A stretch of DNA of 42,377 nt from Amycolatopsis azurea DSM 43854 (GTDB taxonomy: Bacteria > Actinomycetota > Actinomycetes > Mycobacteriales > Pseudonocardiaceae). How positions within the stretch are numbered: position 1 is the stretch's first letter; every line of letters starts with the position of its first letter. Below are positions 15,151 through 22,974 of this stretch, one piece after another. Under the pieces are notes generated by a model that did no database searches, had not been told where the DNA came from, and saw only the letters and a program-made list of their open reading frames with translations. Where the stretch lies: assembly GCF_001995215.1 (NCBI RefSeq), contig NZ_MUXN01000001.1:480953-523329 (forward strand), written 5' to 3'. The position numbers and the translations under genes were made by a program.

Positions 15151-16395
15151 TCACAGGAGTTCGCGGCCGCGAGTCTCGGGCAGGCCGAGCAGCGCCAGCA
15201 CGGCGATGCCGTAGCCGACCGCGCCGAACACCATCGCGCCGCCGGCGCCGAGGAAACCGACCACGGCGGGGAAGGTCGCGCCGATGGCCCGGCCGAGGTT
15301 GTAGGTGAAGCCCTGGCCGGTCCCGCGCAGCGCCGACGGGTACAGCTCCGCGAGGAACGCCCCGAACCCGCTGAAGATCGCGGACATCGAGAACCCGAGC
15401 GGGAAGCCGAGGAACAGCACGAGCGTGTTCGCGCCCGCCGGGATCTGCGTGTAGGCGACGATGAGGCCCGCGGACAGCACCGAGAACAGCAGGAACGTTT
15501 TCTTGCGGCCCAAGAGATCCGTGAGATAGCCGCCGGTGACGTAGCCGATGAAGGCGCCGGAGATCAGGAACGCGAGATAGCCGCCGGTCCCGATGACGGT
15601 GAGGCCACGGGTGGTCTTCAGGTAGCTCGGCAGCCAGGTCGCGAGCGTGTAGTAGCCGCCCTGGACACCGGTGGCGAGCAGCGCGGCGAAGAACGTCGTG
15701 CGCAGCAGGTCCGGCTTGAAGATGCCCGCGAGCGAACCGCGTTCCTTCTTGGTGGCGCGGGCCGCTTCCGCGACGGGCGCGTCCTGGACGTTGCGGCGGA
15801 CCCACAGCACCAGCAGCGCGGGGATGACGCCGGTCCAGAACATGACGCGCCAGGCGATGTCCGGGCTGAACAGACTGAAGACCACGGTGTAGACGACGAC
15901 CGACAGCGCCCAGCCGACCGCCCACGCGCTCTGCACGAAGGCGACCGTCCGGCCGCGGTACTTCGCCTGCGAGTACTCCGCCACCAGCGCGGCACCGGCG
16001 GCCCACTCGCCACCGAAACCGAGACCCTGCAGGGCGCGGAAGATCAGGAGTGTCTCGAAGTTCGGCGCGAACCCGCAGAGCACGGTGAAGACCGTGTACA
16101 TCGCGATGGTGATCTGGAGGGTGCGCACGCGGCCGATGCGGTCGGCGAGCACTCCCGCGCCGATGCCGCCGATCGCGGAGACGACGAGCGTCGTCGTGCC
16201 GAGCAGGCCGGCCTCGCCGCCGGAGAGGCCGTAGTAGGCGGTGATCGCGGCCAGGCCCAGAGGCAGGGTCTGGTAGTCGAACGAGTCGAGCCCGTACCCG
16301 CCGAACGCGCCGACGAAGGCCCGGCGGCCTCGCGAACCGAGCGTGCGGAACCAGGCGAAGGGGCGTGTGTCTTCGGTAGTGGCTGTCGCGTTCAT
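15151..16395 (-). CDS. MFS transporter, metabolite:H+ symporter type
   Basis: A 414-aa major facilitator with 12 predicted helices. The loop 2-3 signature [13 protein letters not shown], helix 5 region, [28 protein letters not shown] and second-half [13 protein letters not shown] are those of the sialate/aromatic-acid type H+ symporters. The ATG with GGAGGTG just upstream is preferred; an N-terminal extension of 26 residues in the same frame lacks a start signal. It begins the DUF1445-pxpABC operon, so 5-oxoproline, D-glutamate or a related acid is the likely import substrate. The GntR operator overlaps its promoter. Confidence 0.9.
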   Translation of the reverse strand: MNATATTEDTRPFAWFRTLGSRGRRAFVGAFGGYGLDSFDYQTLPLGLAAITAYYGLSGGEAGLLGTTTLVVSAIGGIGAGVLADRIGRVRTLQITIAMYTVFTVLCGFAPNFETLLIFRALQGLGFGGEWAAGAALVAEYSQAKYRGRTVAFVQSAWAVGWALSVVVYTVVFSLFSPDIAWRVMFWTGVIPALLVLWVRRNVQDAPVAEAARATKKERGSLAGIFKPDLLRTTFFAALLATGVQGGYYTLATWLPSYLKTTRGLTVIGTGGYLAFLISGAFIGYVTGGYLTDLLGRKKTFLLFSVLSAGLIVAYTQIPAGANTLVLFLGFPLGFSMSAIFSGFGAFLAELYPSALRGTGQGFTYNLGRAIGATFPAVVGFLGAGGAMVFGAVGYGIAVLALLGLPETRGRELL

Positions 16396-16455
16396 CGGCA
16401 CCTCCAGAGGGTGAATCTGATCGTGGCACGGGTCACATGGATAGCCACTGTAGGT

Positions 16456-16468
16456 ATTGTTCAACAAT
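16456..16468. promoter_or_regulatory. GntR/FadR-type operator
   Basis: ATTGTTCAACAAT is a perfect 13-bp dyad whose core TTGTTCAACAA fits the FadR-subfamily consensus TNGTNNNACNA. It lies between the divergent MFS operon and GntR gene and overlaps the likely -35 (TTGAAC on the minus strand) of the MFS operon. Confidence 0.75.
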
Positions 16469-16470
16469 TC

Positions 16471-16501
16471 CACAAGAGGATCCCTGGCTTGACCTCTTGT
16501 G
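16471..16501. promoter_or_regulatory. Second dyad upstream of the GntR gene
   Basis: Arms CACAAGAGG (16471-16479) and CCTCTTGTG (16493-16501) form a perfect 9-bp dyad with a 13-nt spacer, immediately beside the GntR operator and upstream of the GntR -10. It may be a second regulatory site with different sequence, perhaps for another protein. It is upstream of the predicted transcript start, so an RNA hairpin role is less likely. Confidence 0.45.
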
Positions 16502-16507
16502 CATAGG

Positions 16508-16513
16508 TAGGAT
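16508..16513 (+). promoter_or_regulatory. -10 hexamer of the GntR gene (leaderless)
   Basis: TAGGAT ends 7 nt before the GTG at 16521. This geometry recurs at several other genes here and supports that GTG as the start. Confidence 0.4.
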
Positions 16514-16520
16514 CGGTCAC

Positions 16521-17225
16521 GTGACGATCGCGGAGGGTGGTCCTGGATCGGTGCGAGGACTCGAAGCGGACCGGGACATGATCAGCCGCACCAGCACCGC
16601 CGAGCGGGTCGCGGGTGTTCTCCGCACGCGCATCGCGGAAGGCTTCTTCCTGCCCGGCGTGCGGCTCTCGGAGCACGACATCGGCTCGGCGCTCGGCGTC
16701 TCCCGCAACACGCTGCGCGAGGCGTTCCGGCTGCTCACGCACGAACGGCTGCTCACCCACGAGCTCAACCGCGGCGTCTTCGTGCGGATGCTCTCCGTCG
16801 AGGACGTCGTCGACCTCTACAAGGTGCGCAAGGTCGTCGAGTGCTCCGCGGTGCGGGCGGTGACGGAGAAGCCGCCGGCGTTCGCCAAACTCGCGCGGAT
16901 GGTCGAGGACGGCAGGCTCGCCGAACGGAGTGAGCGCTGGCAGGACCTCGGCACCGCGAACATCCGGTTCCATTCGGTGATCGCGGAACTCAGCGGCAGC
17001 GAGCGGATCGACGAGCTGATGCGCGGCATACTGGCCGAACTACGGCTGGTCTTCCACATGATGGCCGACCCGCGGCGCTTCCACGAGCCTTATCTCAAGC
17101 GCAACGCGGAGATCCTCGAACGCCTGGAGATCGGCGACGGCATGGGCGCCGAGAAGCTGCTCGCGCAGTACCTCACCGACGCCGAAACCCAGCTCGTCGA
17201 GGCCTACGCCGAACGCGCCCAATGA
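16521..17225 (+). CDS. GntR family regulator, FadR subfamily (FCD domain)
   Basis: A 234-aa regulator. The winged helix (about 25-90) reads TAERVAGVLRTRIAEGFFLPG...LSEHDIGSALGVSRNTLREAFRLLTHERLL; the all-helical FCD ligand domain follows (about 100-225) with LYKVRKVVECSAVRA and NIRFHSVIAELSGSERI, which includes the His used for metal/ligand binding. It is divergent from the MFS-DUF1445-pxp operon and a consensus FadR-type operator lies between, so it probably represses that operon until the imported acid or its product binds. The GTG at 16521 is chosen from -10 spacing; GTG 16551 and ATG 16578 are alternatives. Confidence 0.88.
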   Translation: MTIAEGGPGSVRGLEADRDMISRTSTAERVAGVLRTRIAEGFFLPGVRLSEHDIGSALGVSRNTLREAFRLLTHERLLTHELNRGVFVRMLSVEDVVDLYKVRKVVECSAVRAVTEKPPAFAKLARMVEDGRLAERSERWQDLGTANIRFHSVIAELSGSERIDELMRGILAELRLVFHMMADPRRFHEPYLKRNAEILERLEIGDGMGAEKLLAQYLTDAETQLVEAYAERAQ

Positions 17226-17243
17226 CGCGTTTCGTCCTCTGAA
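17225..17243 (+). repeat. Left arm of 19-bp inverted repeat (post-stop element copy 2)
   Basis: ACGCGTTTCGTCCTCTGAA starts at the last base of the GntR stop codon and is a perfect inverted match to 17673-17691. The 11-mer CGCGTTTCGTC within it is also found after the PPTase gene. Confidence 0.75.
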
Positions 17244-17589
17244 CGCTGTAGTCGGCGATACGAACTACCGCATCCAGAGGACTGAATGCCGTAGTCCGTA
17301 GTCCGGACTACCTGTGTCGGCGAGGGTTGATCGCGACTCGCTATCCACAAGGGACACTCCGAGTCGCGCGGGTGCCCGGTTGTCGGGGCGTGCGAGCGAC
17401 TGAACACGCCACCTTTGCCTTACACCTGCCTTGCGGCCCGATAGAACCCGAATAGCCCACTCGCGAACACCTTGGACCAGAGCGCTCCGGTGCCGCATGC
17501 CTGGACACGCGCACCGACCCGGCACGACCGCGCGAAGTGCGCGAACCGGGCGCTGTCATTCCAGGAGCTGTGTCTTCTGTGGACAGTCG

Positions 17590-17626
17590 CGGGCATGTCG
17601 CGAAAGCTGTCCTCGCGACATGCCCG
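17590..17626 (-). terminator. Strong hairpin downstream of the GH16 gene
   Basis: A perfect 14-bp stem (CGGGCATGTCGCGA with its complement) and a 9-nt loop, about 73 nt beyond the GH16 stop on the minus strand. A GC-rich factor-independent terminator is the simplest reading. Confidence 0.55.
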
Positions 17627-17672
17627 GACCCAGGAGTGGAGGCGCGTCATTGTCGCGCCGACTTGACTCGCA

Positions 17673-17691
17673 TTCAGAGGACGAAACGCGT
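17673..17691 (-). repeat. Right arm of 19-bp inverted repeat (post-stop element copy 3)
   Basis: Read on the minus strand, ACGCGTTTCGTCCTCTGAA begins 7 nt after the GH16 stop codon, with the same orientation relative to its gene as the copy after GntR. Confidence 0.75.
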
Positions 17692-17698
17692 GGGGTGC

Positions 17699-18940
17699 CT
17701 ACGGCGTGGTCCACTTCTGGTTCGCGCCACCGCCGCAGGTCCAGATCTGGAGCCTGGTCCCGTTCGCCGAGCTGTTCCCGGTGGCGTCGAGACATTTGTT
17801 CGCCTGCGGGTTCACGATGTCGCGCGCGCCGCTGATCGCCCACTTCTGCGCGCCGGATCCGTTGCAGCCCCACAGTTGCACGGCCGTGCCGTCCGCGGTG
17901 CCGCCGCCGGAGACGTCCAGGCACTTGCCCAGCGCGCGGATCGTGCCGTCGCTCCCGATGGTCCAGTTCTGCGCGGCGTTGCCGTTGCAGTCGGTGATCT
18001 GGATCGGGGTGCCGTCGGCGCTGTTCGCGGCGGCGACGTCGACGCATTTGCCGCCGATGCCGGTGATCCGCCCGGTCTTCCCGGCGGTGTCGCTGGAGTT
18101 GACGTGCACGTAGTCGACGACGAGACGCTGCGGGAAGACGGTGCTGGAGTTCGGGTCACCCGGCCAGTAACCGCCGACGGCGAGGTTCAGGATCAGGTAG
18201 AAGGGGTGGTCGAAGACCCAGCGATTGCCGTTGAGGTCGGCGGGGGTGCGGGTCTGGTAGAGGTTCCCGTCCACGTACCACTTGATCTGGTTCGGCGCCC
18301 AGTCGACGGCGTAGGTGTGGAAGTCGTCGGAGAAGTTCGGGCCGTTGTAACCCGCGCCGATGCCGCCCGCGCCGGAGTAGCCGGGGCCGTGGATGGTGCC
18401 GTGCACCGTGTTCGGCTCGAAGCCGACGTTCTCCATGATGTCGATCTCGCCGCTGTTGGGCCAGCCGACGTTGCCGATGTCGGCGCCGAGCATCCAGAAC
18501 GCGGGCCACATCCCCTGGCCGCGCGGCAGTTTCATCCGCGCTTCGAACCGGCCGTAGGTCTGGGTGAACTGACCCTGCGTGGACAGCCGGGCCGAGGTGT
18601 ACTCGCAGCGCCCGTACCAGCAGTTGTAGTTGCCCGGGTTCTCCTTCTTGGCGGTGATGACGAGGTTGCCCTGGCCGTCGAGCGCCGCGTTGTTCGTGCC
18701 GGACGTGTACCACTGCCGCTCGTGGTTGTTCACGTTGTCGCCGGTCTCGAAATGCCACTTCGAGCCGTCGATCCCGGCGCCGGCGGGACCGTTGAAGTCG
18801 TCGGTGAACGTCGCGGCCATGACCGCGGCGTCGGAGACCGGGGCGGCGGAAGCGGGGGCTTGAGCCGTGGCCGGGAGTGAGCCGAGCAGGACGCCGGCGG
18901 CTAGAAGCGCGGCCCAGCGAAAGCGGGAGGAGATGGACAT
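17699..18940 (-). CDS. Secreted GH16 beta-glucanase with ricin-B-type (CBM13) lectin domain
   Basis: A 413-aa secreted enzyme. A Sec signal peptide (about 1-33, ending ATAQAPASAAP) is followed by a GH16 catalytic domain (about 42-280) with GEIDIME at 164-170: Glu165 nucleophile, Asp167 and Glu170 acid/base. WPAFWMLG and HTYAVDWAP are typical of endo-beta-1,3-glucanases (laminarinases). The C-terminal 120 residues form a ricin-type beta-trefoil with three Q/N-x-W repeats (AQNWTI, AQKWAI, NQKWTT). The ATG before SISSRFRW has GAGAGG 8 nt upstream; a longer N-terminal frame is not needed. An operator and promoter upstream suggest sugar control by the adjacent ROK protein. Confidence 0.93.
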   Translation of the reverse strand: MSISSRFRWAALLAAGVLLGSLPATAQAPASAAPVSDAAVMAATFTDDFNGPAGAGIDGSKWHFETGDNVNNHERQWYTSGTNNAALDGQGNLVITAKKENPGNYNCWYGRCEYTSARLSTQGQFTQTYGRFEARMKLPRGQGMWPAFWMLGADIGNVGWPNSGEIDIMENVGFEPNTVHGTIHGPGYSGAGGIGAGYNGPNFSDDFHTYAVDWAPNQIKWYVDGNLYQTRTPADLNGNRWVFDHPFYLILNLAVGGYWPGDPNSSTVFPQRLVVDYVHVNSSDTAGKTGRITGIGGKCVDVAAANSADGTPIQITDCNGNAAQNWTIGSDGTIRALGKCLDVSGGGTADGTAVQLWGCNGSGAQKWAISGARDIVNPQANKCLDATGNSSANGTRLQIWTCGGGANQKWTTP

Positions 18941-19015
18941 CGTTGTCGCCTCTCTGACCGTTGGGGACCCCGCGCGGGAGGGGACGCGGGCGAACGGAAG
19001 GCGCACGGCGGAACC

Positions 19016-19040
19016 ACTTTGTTGCGCCTGACAACAAAGT
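19016..19040. promoter_or_regulatory. ROK/XylR-like operator upstream of GH16
   Basis: Arms ACTTTGTTG (19016-19024) and CAACAAAGT (19032-19040) are a perfect 9-bp dyad with a 7-nt spacer. TTTGTT...AACAAA resembles the operators of ROK-family repressors such as Bacillus XylR. One arm overlaps the predicted -10 of the GH16 gene. Confidence 0.65.
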
Positions 19041-19066
19041 ATGCATGGTCTTTACCACCGCGACAA
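19038..19066 (-). promoter_or_regulatory. Predicted GH16 promoter
   Basis: On the minus strand TTGTCG (19061-19066) and CATACT (19038-19043) are exactly 17 nt apart. The -10 runs into the operator at 19016-19040, so a bound repressor would occlude RNA polymerase. The start codon is about 95 nt downstream, leaving a long leader. Confidence 0.6.
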
Positions 19067-19105
19067 GGTGTCCGGTGACCTATTCTTCAAACCTCGAATT
19101 AAGGC

Positions 19106-20356
19106 TCAGGCGGCCGTCCCGCGCTTGGACCCGGCCGTCCGCGGGTCCGCGCCCTGGTCCAGCAGGGCGGCGACCGGGAGGGTGGCGGCTCCTATGGCGA
19201 CGGCATCCGGCCCGAGCTGTCCGAGTTCGAGCTCGGTCTGGTCGAACACGTGCGCGAGCGCGTGCTCGCCCGCCACGCGCCGGATCTCGGGCAGGTACTC
19301 CTCGCCGAGCGCGAGCCCGGCCCAGCCGCCCAGCACGATCCGCTCCGGGTTGAACAGGTTGATCAGGTTGCCGATCCCGGCGCCGAGGTAACCCGCCGTC
19401 TCCTCCAGCACCTTGGCCGCGGCCTTGGACTTGCCCGCCGACTCCAGCAGTGCGGCGAACTGCGTCTGCTCGTCCTCGTCCGGCGCGGTCTTTCCCCCGC
19501 GCGCCTTGCGATAGCGGGCGAGAACGCCCTCCGCGCCGACGTAGGACTCCAGGCAGCCACGCGATCCGCAGCGGCATTCCTGCCCGCCGTAGACGATCGT
19601 CGTGTGGCCCCATTCGCCCGCGCTGCTGGTGGAACCCCGGTAGGTGGTGCCGTCGGTGACCACGGCCGCGCCGACCCCGGACCCGATCAGGACGATCACC
19701 GCGTGTCGCGCGCCGCGACCGGCGCCGAACCACATTTCGCCCTGGCCCTGGGTTTTCGCGCCGTTGTCGACGAACAGCGGCAGCCCGACACCCTCCGCGC
19801 GCAGGAGATCGGTCAGCGGGACCTCTTTCCAGCCGATGGTGGGCGCGTGCACGCGGAGCGCCCTGCCCTGTTCGACGCCGCCCTGTTCGACGGTGCCGGG
19901 AACGCCGACGCCGACGCCGAGCACGGTCGCTTCGTCGATCCCGGATTCCGTGATCACCTCCCGGATCCCGGACGCCACCTGCGTGACGGCGGCGGCCGCG
20001 TCCGGCCGGGGCGAGGCCAGGGGGTGTTCGACGGTGGCGAGCCGGTTCATCGCGAGGTCGAACAGTTCGACCTTCACCCCGGTCTCGCCGATGTCGACGC
20101 CGGCGACATGGCCGTACGCCGGGTCGACGCGGAGCAGGACACGTGGCCTGCCGCCGTCGGATTCGACCAGCCCGGCTTCGGTGATGAGGCGTTCTTCGCC
20201 GAGTTCGGCGGTCACGTTGCTGACCGTCGCGGCGCTCAATCCGGTCAGACCGCTCAATTCGTGGCGGCTGAGAGGGCCGTCGAAGTAGAGTTTCGACAGC
20301 AGGAGGGAACGGTTGTGCCGCCGCAGGTCACGGACGGTGGTGCGCTTGGCAGGCAT
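19106..20356 (-). CDS. ROK family transcriptional regulator
   Basis: A 416-aa ROK repressor: an N-terminal winged helix (about 5-70, LSRHELSGLTGLSAATVSNVTAEL) fused to a sugar-kinase-like domain. VAGVDIGETGVKVEL is the nucleotide/sugar-binding start, GVGVGVPG and EWGHTTIVYGGQECRCGSRGCLE give the ROK signature with zinc ligands (His plus three Cys). Starts at 20368 and 20419 are possible; I prefer the ATG before PAKRTTVRDLRRHN. It lies between GH16 (downstream, same strand) and GH1 (divergent), so it probably senses a beta-glucoside or glucose and controls both. Confidence 0.9.
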   Translation of the reverse strand: MPAKRTTVRDLRRHNRSLLLSKLYFDGPLSRHELSGLTGLSAATVSNVTAELGEERLITEAGLVESDGGRPRVLLRVDPAYGHVAGVDIGETGVKVELFDLAMNRLATVEHPLASPRPDAAAAVTQVASGIREVITESGIDEATVLGVGVGVPGTVEQGGVEQGRALRVHAPTIGWKEVPLTDLLRAEGVGLPLFVDNGAKTQGQGEMWFGAGRGARHAVIVLIGSGVGAAVVTDGTTYRGSTSSAGEWGHTTIVYGGQECRCGSRGCLESYVGAEGVLARYRKARGGKTAPDEDEQTQFAALLESAGKSKAAAKVLEETAGYLGAGIGNLINLFNPERIVLGGWAGLALGEEYLPEIRRVAGEHALAHVFDQTELELGQLGPDAVAIGAATLPVAALLDQGADPRTAGSKRGTAA

Positions 20357-20420
20357 GCGGATACCCATCTTATGGCGGCGGACCTTTCCAGGATGCCCCA
20401 CGACCTTAGCCTCCGCCATG

Positions 20421-20437
20421 TATTAACTGGTGAAATA
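20421..20437. promoter_or_regulatory. AT-rich imperfect dyad between ROK and GH1 genes
   Basis: TATTAACTGGTGAAATA has symmetric ends (TATT/AATA) in otherwise GC-rich DNA, in the short divergent region. It may hold promoter elements for the ROK gene or a weak regulatory site. It does not match the TTTGTT...AACAAA dyad. Confidence 0.3.
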
Positions 20438-20465
20438 AGGCGGCGAGCCGGGAGGAAGGGGGGTC

Positions 20466-21860
20466 ATGACCGGGGAGGACGACCTCATCGGCACCCTGCC
20501 GTCCGGCTTCCGGTGGGGGGTCGGCAGCTCGGCCCACCAGATCGAAGGCGCGGTCGCCGAAGACGGACGAACACCGTCCATTTGGGACACGTACGCCCAG
20601 TCGTCGTGGTCGGTCGACAACGGTGACACCGGCGAGATCGCCTGCGACCACTACCACCGGATGCCCGCCGACGTCGCGCTGGTGAAGGAACTCGGCGTCG
20701 ACACCTACCGCTTCTCCGTGTCCTGGTCCCGGGTGCAGCCGCGCGGGCGCGGCGGCGTCAACCCCGCCGGGATCGCGTTCTACGACAGGCTCGTCGACGA
20801 ACTGCTCAACAACGGCATCGATCCGTGGCTGACGCTCTACCACTGGGATCTGCCGCAGCACCTCGAAGACGCGGGTGGCTGGCCCGCGCGTGACACGGCT
20901 GTCCGGTTCGCGGATTACGCGATGCTCGTGTTCGAGCGGTTGAGCGACCGCGTCCGCCACTGGACCACGCTGAGCGAGCCGTGGTGCACCGCCATGCACG
21001 GATACGTCCACGGGGTGATGGCGCCCGGCCGACGGGACCCGGCGGCCGGGATGGCGGCGGCGCATCACCTGCTGCTCGGCCACGGCCTCGCCGTGCGGCG
21101 GATGCGGGAACTCGCGCCGTCCGGGACGAAGTTCGGCATCACGCTCAACCTGAGCACCGCCGATCCGGCCACCCCCAGTGAGGCCGACCGCGAGGCCGCG
21201 CGGTTCGAGGACGGGCTCGGGACGCGGTTCTACCTCGACGCGCTCGTGCACGGCCGGTATCCGGAGGACGTCCTCGAGACCCTCGCGCGGCAGGGCATCC
21301 GGCTGCCGTCCGAGCCGTGGGACCCGTCGATCATCGCCGCGCCGCTCGACTTCCTCGGCGTCGACTACTACTTCGGCTCGCGGTACTCCGGGGTGGAGGA
21401 GAACGGGAACGCGGTGGAGCATTTCGGGATGCCCGCGTTCCGCAAGGTCCCGTTCGGGGCGCCGTCGACGGTGCTGGGGTGGGAGATCCTGCCGCACAAG
21501 CTCACCGAACTGCTGGTCCGGATCAGCCGGGATTATCCCGGTTTGCCGCTTTACGTCACCGAAAACGGCGCCGCGTTCGCCGACGTCCCCGACGAGACCG
21601 GATTCGTCCGCGACGACGACCGCGCCGCGTACCTGTCCGCGCACATCGCCGCGACCGCCGCCGCGCGGCGGGCGGGCGCGGACGTCCGCGGCTACTTCGC
21701 CTGGTCCTTTTTGGACAGTTTCGAATGGTCCTACGGGTACGCCAAACGGCTCGGCCTGGTCCGGGTCGACCGCGAGACACAGGCGCGGACGATCAAGCAG
21801 AGCGGGCTGGCCTACCGCGACATCGTCGAGCGGGTCAAGAAGTCAGCGAACGGGCGATGA
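20466..21860 (+). CDS. GH1 beta-glucosidase
   Basis: A 464-aa family 1 glycosidase with no signal peptide, so cytoplasmic. FRWGVGSSAHQIEGA and YRFSVSWSRVQPRG are classic. The acid/base Glu is in TLSEP (Glu171) and the nucleophile in YVTENG (Glu366). The usual Asn of TxNEP is Ser170 here; that Asn normally contacts the sugar 2-OH, so substrate preference may differ. It would split beta-glucosides released by the secreted GH16. A GGAAGGGGGG ribosome site precedes the ATG. Its last 26 nt overlap the 3' end of the convergent acyl-CoA dehydrogenase gene. Confidence 0.93.
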   Translation: MTGEDDLIGTLPSGFRWGVGSSAHQIEGAVAEDGRTPSIWDTYAQSSWSVDNGDTGEIACDHYHRMPADVALVKELGVDTYRFSVSWSRVQPRGRGGVNPAGIAFYDRLVDELLNNGIDPWLTLYHWDLPQHLEDAGGWPARDTAVRFADYAMLVFERLSDRVRHWTTLSEPWCTAMHGYVHGVMAPGRRDPAAGMAAAHHLLLGHGLAVRRMRELAPSGTKFGITLNLSTADPATPSEADREAARFEDGLGTRFYLDALVHGRYPEDVLETLARQGIRLPSEPWDPSIIAAPLDFLGVDYYFGSRYSGVEENGNAVEHFGMPAFRKVPFGAPSTVLGWEILPHKLTELLVRISRDYPGLPLYVTENGAAFADVPDETGFVRDDDRAAYLSAHIAATAAARRAGADVRGYFAWSFLDSFEWSYGYAKRLGLVRVDRETQARTIKQSGLAYRDIVERVKKSANGR

Positions 21861-22974
21861 TCGTCCGCTGCACCTCGGACGCGCCCTCGTAGATCCGCGG
21901 CGCCCGGACCTCGCGGTAGAGGTGTTCGAGCAGGTGCCCGCGCCGCAGCGCCCGCGCCCCGTGGATCTGCACGGCCGAGTCGACGACGTACTGGGCCGTC
22001 TCGGTGGCGAACAGTTTCGCCATCGCGGCGCGGCCGGCGAGGTTCCGCTCGCCCGCGTCGTAGGCGGCGGCCGCGGCGTAGACGAGCAGGCGCGACGCCT
22101 CGGTGCGGGTCGCCATCTCGGCGAGGGTGTGCGCCACGGTCTGCTGCCGCAGTAACGGTCCGCCGAACGCGATCCGGGACTGAGCGTGGGCGACGGCGGC
22201 GTCGAGCGCGGCCTGCGCCATCCCGACGGCGAACGCGCCGACGCTCGGCCGGAACAGGTCCAGTGTCCGCATGGCGACGCCGAAACCGCGGTCCTGCTCG
22301 CCGAGCAGCTCCTCCCGCTCGACCCGGACGCCGTCGAACACCAGGGTGCCGATCGGATGCGGGCTGACCAGGTCGAGATGCTCGCCCGAAAGCCCGGCGC
22401 GGTCGGCTGGGACGACGAAGGCGGAGACCCCGCGCGAGCCCGCTTCCTTGGTGGTCCGGGCGAAAACGCTGTAGAAGTCGGCCTCGGGGGCGTTGGAGAT
22501 CCACATCTTCTCGCCGGTCAGGCGCCAGCCGTCGCCGTCGGGCTCGGCGGAGAGTTCCAGCGCCGCCGCGTCCGATCCCGCGTTCGGTTCGGTGAGCGCG
22601 AAAGCGGCGACGGCGTCACCGGCGGCCACGGCGGGCACCCACTTCGAGACCTGCGAGTCCTGTCCGGATTGCAGGACCGGATACGTGCCGAGCCCCTGCA
22701 GCGCCAGCGCCGTCTCGGCTTCGGTGCTCTGGCTGGCGAGGGATTCCCGCAGGATGCAGAGATCCGTCGCGGCGGCCTCCCGGCTCGGGCTGCCGCTCTC
22801 GACGCCGGGGAAGAGCCGGGAGAGCAGGCCGAGCGCGCCCATTTCCTTGAGCAGCGGCCGGTTCACCTCGCCCTCGGTGCCGGATTCGGCCAGCGGGCGG
22901 AGTTTCTCGGCGCCCAGCAGCCGGACCTCGGCGGCGAAGGCCTGCTGTTCCGGGCTCAGTGCGAAGGCGGTCAT
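21835..22974 (-). CDS. Acyl-CoA dehydrogenase family protein
   Basis: A 379-aa acyl-CoA dehydrogenase. ALTEPNAGSDAAAL (FAD/substrate), GEKMWISNAPEADF and the C-terminal RIYEGASEVQRTIIARSL are intact; IHGARALRRGHLLEHLYREVR replaces the usual GG-GY stretch, a divergence seen in specialised members. Its ATG overlaps the stop of the fused monooxygenase gene (ATGA), so the two are one operon. This partner suggests a dehydrogenation in ring-derived acyl-CoA breakdown rather than ordinary fatty-acid oxidation. Confidence 0.92.
   Translation of the reverse strand: MTAFALSPEQQAFAAEVRLLGAEKLRPLAESGTEGEVNRPLLKEMGALGLLSRLFPGVESGSPSREAAATDLCILRESLASQSTEAETALALQGLGTYPVLQSGQDSQVSKWVPAVAAGDAVAAFALTEPNAGSDAAALELSAEPDGDGWRLTGEKMWISNAPEADFYSVFARTTKEAGSRGVSAFVVPADRAGLSGEHLDLVSPHPIGTLVFDGVRVEREELLGEQDRGFGVAMRTLDLFRPSVGAFAVGMAQAALDAAVAHAQSRIAFGGPLLRQQTVAHTLAEMATRTEASRLLVYAAAAAYDAGERNLAGRAAMAKLFATETAQYVVDSAVQIHGARALRRGHLLEHLYREVRAPRIYEGASEVQRTIIARSLTS

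Larger units (their letters stand above)
17225..17691. other. Gene-free, hairpin-rich block bounded by inverted repeats
   Basis: This 467-bp stretch between GntR and GH16 holds no frame I believe. It is framed by 19-bp perfect inverted repeats and contains a 14-bp palindrome GTAGTCCGGACTAC (17298-17311), a 9-bp stem (17332-17340 with 17360-17368) and a 14-bp stem (17590-17603 with 17613-17626). Near-repeats of GTCCTCTGAA..GC also occur inside (17234-17246, and inverted near 17275-17289). It could be a non-autonomous MITE-like element, a structured RNA, or two gene-end elements facing each other. No target-site duplication is visible. Confidence 0.5.

Noticed and set aside
16471..16501. Riboswitch or attenuator in the GntR leader
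   Set aside because: The predicted -10 lies downstream of the dyad and the message appears leaderless, so the dyad is probably not transcribed with the gene.
17265..17666. Short frames on both strands in the hairpin-rich block
   Set aside because: Low-complexity, Arg/Ser-rich peptides with no ribosome sites or recognisable folds, and the block is dominated by dyads.
17225..17691. Calling the inverted-repeat block an insertion sequence
   Set aside because: No transposase frame and no target-site duplication; the repeat also matches a gene-end element, so only a cautious label is justified.
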